Shown piece by piece: positions 6,634-9,762 of a stretch of 9,762 nucleotides of DNA. The DNA comes from an archaeon. GTDB taxonomy: Archaea > Iainarchaeota > Iainarchaeia > Iainarchaeales > Iainarchaeaceae. Location: NCBI GenBank assembly GCA_024653905.1, contig JANLGZ010000090.1, positions 1 through 9,762 on the forward strand, in the 5' to 3' direction. Made by a program: the position numbers and the translations under genes. The notes under the pieces are model-generated. The model was not told the origin of the DNA and searched no databases. It saw nothing but the letters and a program-made list of their open reading frames with translations. Each line of letters opens with the position of its first letter. Within the stretch, counting starts at the first letter, position 1.

Positions 6634-7491
6634 TTATGCTGTTGCCTTAGCCTTTGCTTTTTCTTTTATTTCACTTTTCACTTCTTTCTTTTCACCAGCT
6701 AATTGTTTAATTGCGTTCTCTGACCAAATAGTTAATCTTCCTGGCAGAGTTCCTGGTGCTAAAAGATCAGCGTTAATATTCACAGCGCTTATAATGTCAA
6801 CCCCTTCTAGGTTTCTTGCTGCTTTGTAAACGTTATCTGTTTTTTCAACTACAATCAAAATACTTTTTCTTTTCTTGTATTTTCTTCCTCTTTTTTTTCC
6901 TTTTCCTGGTCTTAACTGTCTTTTATCCAATGCTCTTTCCACATCCTGATAAATATCAATTGCTTTCAAAACATTTCGAATATCTTTTGTTTTTGCAAGT
7001 GTCTCAAACTTTGATTCAATAATAATTGGAAACTGTAATTTCTCTCCGAATACGTGTCCTCTTTCTTTTACTAATTCTTTTTTTCCTGTTGCTGCTATTG
7101 CTGAGTAAGTTGCCTGTCTTTTTTCTTTCTTGTTGATTTTTTCTTCCCATTCTTTATTTGGTTTTGGAGGATGTGCTTTTGGTCCACCAACAACAGCTGG
7201 AATACTTGCAACATGTCCTGAAAGAATTCCTCTGTGATTTTTCAATCTTGGTTTTCTTGCATGACCAACATTAATTGTTCTATGCATGTTAGGTTTATGT
7301 CTTGCTCCAATGTATTCAGCTGTATTAGCCCTTCCTGCTTCAGGTTTAGGGAAACTATTCTGAACACCAGCAGACTGTATAGCCTGTACTGCTCTTTTAA
7401 TAAGTGCCAAATTAATATCTGCAGAGAACTGTTTAGGCAGAGTAATTTCAGAACCTTTATGTCCATCCAAACCTAAAACATTAGCTTTCAT
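6634..7491 (-). CDS. rpl4: 50S ribosomal protein uL4
   Basis: Large-subunit protein whose long loop reaches the exit-tunnel constriction. The 285 residues fit archaeal uL4. The start is MKANVLGLDGHKGSEITLPK, and the extended loop (about 45-110) carries HRTINVGHARKPRLKNHRGI and GGPKAHPPKP. The Rossmann-like C-terminal part has KKRKSILIVVEKTDNVYKAA and VDIISAVNINADLLAPG. From about residue 266 it ends in a short Lys/Glu/Ala tail. The ATG overlaps the uL3 stop as ATGA, with AAGGAG about ten nt upstream. uL23 begins a few nt after its stop. In bacteria uL4 controls its own operon; nothing here shows whether this happens in this archaeon. Confidence 0.97.
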   Translation of the reverse strand: MKANVLGLDGHKGSEITLPKQFSADINLALIKRAVQAIQSAGVQNSFPKPEAGRANTAEYIGARHKPNMHRTINVGHARKPRLKNHRGILSGHVASIPAVVGGPKAHPPKPNKEWEEKINKKEKRQATYSAIAATGKKELVKERGHVFGEKLQFPIIIESKFETLAKTKDIRNVLKAIDIYQDVERALDKRQLRPGKGKKRGRKYKKRKSILIVVEKTDNVYKAARNLEGVDIISAVNINADLLAPGTLPGRLTIWSENAIKQLAGEKKEVKSEIKEKAKAKATA

Positions 7492-8636
7492 TTCTTTTCA
7501 GCTCCTTTTTCTGCTTTAGGTTCTTTAGCATCTGCTTTCTCTTCTTTTTTTCCTGCTTTATGAGTTTCCTTAGCTTCTTTTTTTTCTTCCTTAATTTCTT
7601 TTTTTGCTTCCCCTTCGTAGGATAATTTTAAATCAGTATAATTTGCCAAATTTTTGTCAACTTTTCTTATTCCGTGCCTTAGTGCAATTACTCTTTTTGC
7701 AGGGCCTGGAATTGATCCTGATACAACAATAAAATCACTTCTCAAAATTCCGTAATTTGATAATCCTTGTGGCGGACTTATTGTTTTTGGGTCAGTTTCA
7801 ACAAATAGGATTCTTTTATTGTATTCTGTTCTTGTATGATAGCCCATCTGCCCAGGTCTTGGAACAGTCCACATTACAGTAGCAGGATGCCATGGACCTA
7901 TTGATCCGACTGCTCTGTGCTTTTTTGCTTTAGGTCTTTGGATTTTGACTCCAAACCTTTTAACAGGTCCTTGGAATCCTTTTCCTTTGTTTACTGCTTT
8001 AACATCGATGAATTCATGTGCTTTAAAAACATCAGCTATTCTGATTTCTTTTCCGAATTTTTCTTTTGCAAATCCAAATTGCTGTTCAATGGTTCCATTA
8101 AGTGTAAGTTCTGCAACATCGGCTTTCTTTTTCCCGATTCCTGTTTGGCTTGCTTGTAATTCTGATAATAGTACAACTTTTACTGCTTTTTCCTTGAATT
8201 TTTCAAGATCATCAAATTTAGAATAAGTGTTTGTCTCTGAACTTCCTTTGGTTGCTTTTGTTTTTTTCTTTCCTGCTTTTTTGAATGCCTTTAATTTTTC
8301 CCTTAAATTTTTTCCTGGTTTTTCAATAGTAGCTTCTCCAAGAGCTTTTAATCCATCGGTTGTTTTTCCATAAACCCTAGCTCCGATGATTTTGATTGGC
8401 GGACATTCAATGATAGTTGCAGGAATCGCTGTTTCAGTGCCAAAATTTACACTCTTTTCATGTGCATTCTTGCCAAAAATAGTGGCCATTCCTGCTTTAA
8501 ATCCAAAGAAATTGATTGGTTTTGATGATTCTGTTTCGATAGTTGGATAAGTAGAAAAATTGGCTAATTGCCTCTTAGCTCTTACCCTTGGGTAATAAGC
8601 TAGACTTCCTGATCTGGGTTTATGTCCTCCGGCTAT
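7488..8636 (-). CDS. rpl3: 50S ribosomal protein uL3, start codon non-standard or lost
   Basis: Large-subunit protein that reaches the peptidyl-transferase centre; first gene of the operon. The core is clear: KKHRAVGSIGPWHPATVMWT, then VPRPGQMGYHTRTEYNKRIL. It ends in a Lys/Glu/Ala tail of about 41 residues. The first in-frame ATG (8489) would give 333 aa, but the frame is open upstream and encodes the conserved N-terminus. That part reads GGHKPRSGSLAYYPRVRAKR and later NFFGFKAGMATI, where archaeal uL3 has RPR-GSLA(F/Y)-PRKRA and G(Y/F)KAGM. The upstream in-frame stop is TAG at 8649-8651, with no ATG, GTG or TTG after it. I give the ATA at 8634-8636 as a provisional start (382 aa), preceded by an SD-like AGGATGGAT. 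An ATG at 8645-8647 is out of frame by one base. Identity is certain; the exact start is not. Confidence 0.9.
   Translation of the reverse strand: MAGGHKPRSGSLAYYPRVRAKRQLANFSTYPTIETESSKPINFFGFKAGMATIFGKNAHEKSVNFGTETAIPATIIECPPIKIIGARVYGKTTDGLKALGEATIEKPGKNLREKLKAFKKAGKKKTKATKGSSETNTYSKFDDLEKFKEKAVKVVLLSELQASQTGIGKKKADVAELTLNGTIEQQFGFAKEKFGKEIRIADVFKAHEFIDVKAVNKGKGFQGPVKRFGVKIQRPKAKKHRAVGSIGPWHPATVMWTVPRPGQMGYHTRTEYNKRILFVETDPKTISPPQGLSNYGILRSDFIVVSGSIPGPAKRVIALRHGIRKVDKNLANYTDLKLSYEGEAKKEIKEEKKEAKETHKAGKKEEKADAKEPKAEKGAEKK
7491..7613 (-). repeat. Low-complexity Lys/Glu/Ala-coding tract (uL3 tail)
   Basis: The last 41 codons of uL3 are almost only Lys, Glu and Ala with a few Gly, Asp, Thr and Pro. 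They follow the normal end of the fold (YTDLKLSYE). Composition matches the uS3 and uL23 tracts. Confidence 0.75.
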
Positions 8637-8723
8637 TTTTAATCCATCCTAAAAAACTATTTGCTTTATTGGATTAATGTAAATTCACTAATCCCTTTTG
8701 CTAAAGGATTCCTCTGCTAAATT

Positions 8724-8744
8724 CCGAAAAATAGGCTTTTTCGG
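8724..8744. promoter_or_regulatory. 8-bp inverted repeat between operon TATA box and uL3
   Basis: CCGAAAAA (8724-8731) and TTTTTCGG (8737-8744) are perfect inverted arms with a five-base spacer. It lies just downstream of the operon TATA candidate on the minus strand, across the predicted start of transcription. It could be an operator or, if transcribed, a leader hairpin. It has no following T-run on the minus strand, so it does not look like a terminator for that direction. Confidence 0.4.
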
Positions 8745-8745
8745 C

Positions 8746-8753
8746 ATTTATAT
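8746..8753 (-). promoter_or_regulatory. Candidate TATA box of the ribosomal operon
   Basis: On the minus strand the sequence reads GGGATATAAATG. ATATAAAT is a good archaeal TATA box and predicts transcription starting about 25 nt downstream, near 8720, with a leader of roughly 80 nt before uL3. A second, weaker candidate (AATTTACATT, around 8678-8687) would give a very short leader. This is based on pattern only. Confidence 0.45.
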
Positions 8754-8880
8754 CCCAAAAAGATTCATTTGGAATACAGTGTGCACCAACTACTAATCTG
8801 CTTTGAAAGCTTTTAAAAAGGTATGTGCGCCAAATTAGAACCTTTTATTGTTTTTGCTGAAGTATACCAGTCTATCTCGC

Positions 8881-8911
8881 AAACAATTATATTCCGCGAA
8901 AAACAATTGTT
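8881..8911. promoter_or_regulatory. Candidate promoter/operator of the plus-strand gene
   Basis: AATTATAT at 8885-8892 lies 24-31 nt before the ATG at 8916, the spacing expected if that gene is transcribed leaderless from its ATG. The octamer AAACAATT occurs at 8881-8888 and again at 8901-8908, exactly 20 bp apart (two helical turns). The second copy overlaps the perfect palindrome AACAATTGTT (8902-8911). The repeats bracket the TATA box and reach the start site, as an operator would. A second TATA-like TTTTAAAA lies at 8811-8818. Confidence 0.4.
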
Positions 8912-8915
8912 GTTT

Positions 8916-9762
8916 ATGGTTAATGCAGGAACAAGACTTCCCCTCCCAATTCACGCCAAGAAAGTAAGCCATCCACTGAAGGCATATAAAGTTTACCTTG
9001 CAAAATACCCTGGCTCAGAGACAAAGCTTCCATTTGACAAATTTCTTTCAGGATATGCTGCGTTGGCCGGTACAAGGGCAGGATATAGTAGAATAAAGAA
9101 ACACACAGGTTTAACTGATCGTACTTTGGGTAAAATTGATTCGGTTTTTAGGCTAAGAAGTAAAGCACTTAAAGAGCAAATTACAAGTGAGGAAAAAGGA
9201 AGAGGAAAAACTGCTGATGAAGTTTACCCTAAAGGGTATGTTGAGGATGCTCTGGCATTGATTGGACGAAAAGGAAAAGCGGAGCTTACAATAAATGAAA
9301 TTGCACAAACACTGAAAGAAAAATATGGGGTTGGAGAAAGGCATGCTGTTGCAAAGATTGCGAAAGAACATGGTGCGAGGACTGCTGAAGAAATCAAAGA
9401 ACTGAGAATAAAAAAAACAGCCGCAGCAAAAACAAAGGCTGATGGGGCAACATTCAGAAGATTATTAAAGGCTTCAGAAATTTTTACTGATCCTGAGACA
9501 GGGGAAATGTCAAGTAGGCTAAGATACAGTCTGCCTGAAATTGCAAAGAAACTTGGGCTTTCATTGCCTGGCACTTATTCAAGGTGGAAAAGGGAATTTC
9601 TTGATACCAGGACTGTTAAGCAGAATGATGAGATTTCAAAGAGAAAGAGAAACGAAAACCTAAAAACTGTGTTGCAAAGCGAGGCTATTAGTGTTGCTGT
9701 GGGGATGATAAAGAGAGGAATAAAAGACGAGGAACGTATTATACAGGCCATGGAAAGATATG
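8916..9762 (+). CDS. Unrecognised protein with repeated HTH-like segments, C-terminus cut
   Basis: An open frame runs from the ATG at 8916 to the right edge (282 codons visible, no stop) in good purine-rich codon use. I do not recognise the family. At least three helix-turn-helix-like segments are visible. The first is at residues 56-78 (GYSRIKKHTGLTDRTLGKID), the second at 124-150 (LTINEIAQTLKEKYGVGERH), and the clearest at 205-228 (SLPEIAKKLGLSLPGTYSRW). They are about 70-80 residues apart and joined by basic linkers such as KELRIKKTAAAKTK and SKRKRNENLK. There is no signal peptide or membrane segment. I infer a soluble DNA-binding protein, perhaps a regulator or chromosome-associated factor. 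The start at 8916 has a TATA box at leaderless spacing. An upstream in-frame ATG at 8823 would add 31 residues; it has only a GG three nt upstream. Transcription diverges from the ribosomal operon. Confidence 0.75.
   Translation, partial: MVNAGTRLPLPIHAKKVSHPLKAYKVYLAKYPGSETKLPFDKFLSGYAALAGTRAGYSRIKKHTGLTDRTLGKIDSVFRLRSKALKEQITSEEKGRGKTADEVYPKGYVEDALALIGRKGKAELTINEIAQTLKEKYGVGERHAVAKIAKEHGARTAEEIKELRIKKTAAAKTKADGATFRRLLKASEIFTDPETGEMSSRLRYSLPEIAKKLGLSLPGTYSRWKREFLDTRTVKQNDEISKRKRNENLKTVLQSEAISVAVGMIKRGIKDEERIIQAMERY

Larger units (their letters stand above)
8652..8915. other. Divergent intergenic region without a gene
   Basis: This 264-nt stretch separates the minus-strand ribosomal operon from the plus-strand gene at the right edge. 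I found no RNA gene and no convincing ORF. A plus-strand ATG at 8823 is in frame with the right-hand gene, but its 31-codon extension has no recognisable protein character. The region holds TATA-like boxes for both directions, a hairpin at 8724-8744, a perfect palindrome at 8902-8911 and a repeated octamer at 8881 and 8901. A loose duplication of GCTAA-n-ATTCC occurs at about 8700-8725. It most likely contains both promoters. Confidence 0.7.

Noticed and set aside
7242..7466. A 74-codon minus-strand frame inside uL4
   Set aside because: It is an out-of-frame reading of the uL4 coding region, which is certain from its conserved motifs.
8761..8822. Possible tRNA or small RNA in the intergenic region
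   Set aside because: AGATT and AATCT arms and small palindromes are present, but no cloverleaf, T-loop or GTTC-type motif could be found.
8823..8915. N-terminal extension of the plus-strand gene from the ATG at 8823
   Set aside because: The frame is open, but only a GG precedes the ATG. The added 31 residues look non-coding, and both TATA-like boxes better fit a start at 8916. Kept only as an alternative.
9153..9574. Minus-strand open frames opposite the HTH-like gene
   Set aside because: They lie inside the continuous plus-strand frame, have low-complexity Ser/Phe-rich products and lack an SD or family features.

Overview
This window is archaeal. It carries the S10/spc ribosomal protein cluster in the archaeal order: uL3-uL4-uL23-uL2-uS19-uL22-uS3-uL29-aIF1-Rpp29-uS17-uL14-uL24-eS4-uL5-uS14-uS8. 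Three members exclude bacteria: eS4, the RNase P protein Rpp29/Rnp1, and the eIF1/SUI1 factor lying between uL29 and uS17. The DNA is AT-rich by eye and uses the standard code. Several ribosomal proteins have long Lys/Glu/Ala tails. By memory this fits a small-genome DPANN-type archaeon (for example the Woesearchaeota/Pacearchaeota group), but that placement is an inference and could not be tested here.

Positions 1 to about 8650 hold 17 genes, all on the minus strand and read from right to left. Neighbours are separated by 0 to 15 nt or overlap by 1 to 8 nt, often as ATGA or TAATG, so the cluster looks like one translationally coupled operon. The window cuts the last gene, uS8. The uS14 gene (52 codons, 383-541) is short but clear, with two CxxC zinc motifs. 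Several genes have an upstream in-frame TTG, GTG or ATG that would lengthen them; Shine-Dalgarno (SD) position favours the downstream ATG for uL23, uL29, Rpp29 and uS17. The products build both subunits: uL3, uL4, uL23, uL2, uL22, uL29, uL14, uL24 and uL5 for 50S, and uS19, uS3, uS17, eS4, uS14 and uS8 for 30S. aIF1 adds start-codon selection and Rpp29 adds tRNA 5' maturation.

The first gene, uL3, is odd. Its conserved N-terminus is encoded in frame upstream of the first in-frame ATG (8489), but no ATG, GTG or TTG lies between that ATG and the upstream stop at 8649-8651. It either uses a non-standard start such as ATA, or one base is missing.

Positions about 8652-8915 are a non-coding divergent promoter region with TATA-like boxes, an 8-bp hairpin, a 10-bp palindrome and a 20-bp-spaced direct repeat. 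From 8916 to the right edge, a plus-strand gene reads outward. It encodes at least 282 residues with three or more helix-turn-helix-like segments, and I do not recognise its family. Apart from that gene and the uL3 start, I see no previously undescribed system; most of the window is a conventional archaeal ribosomal operon.
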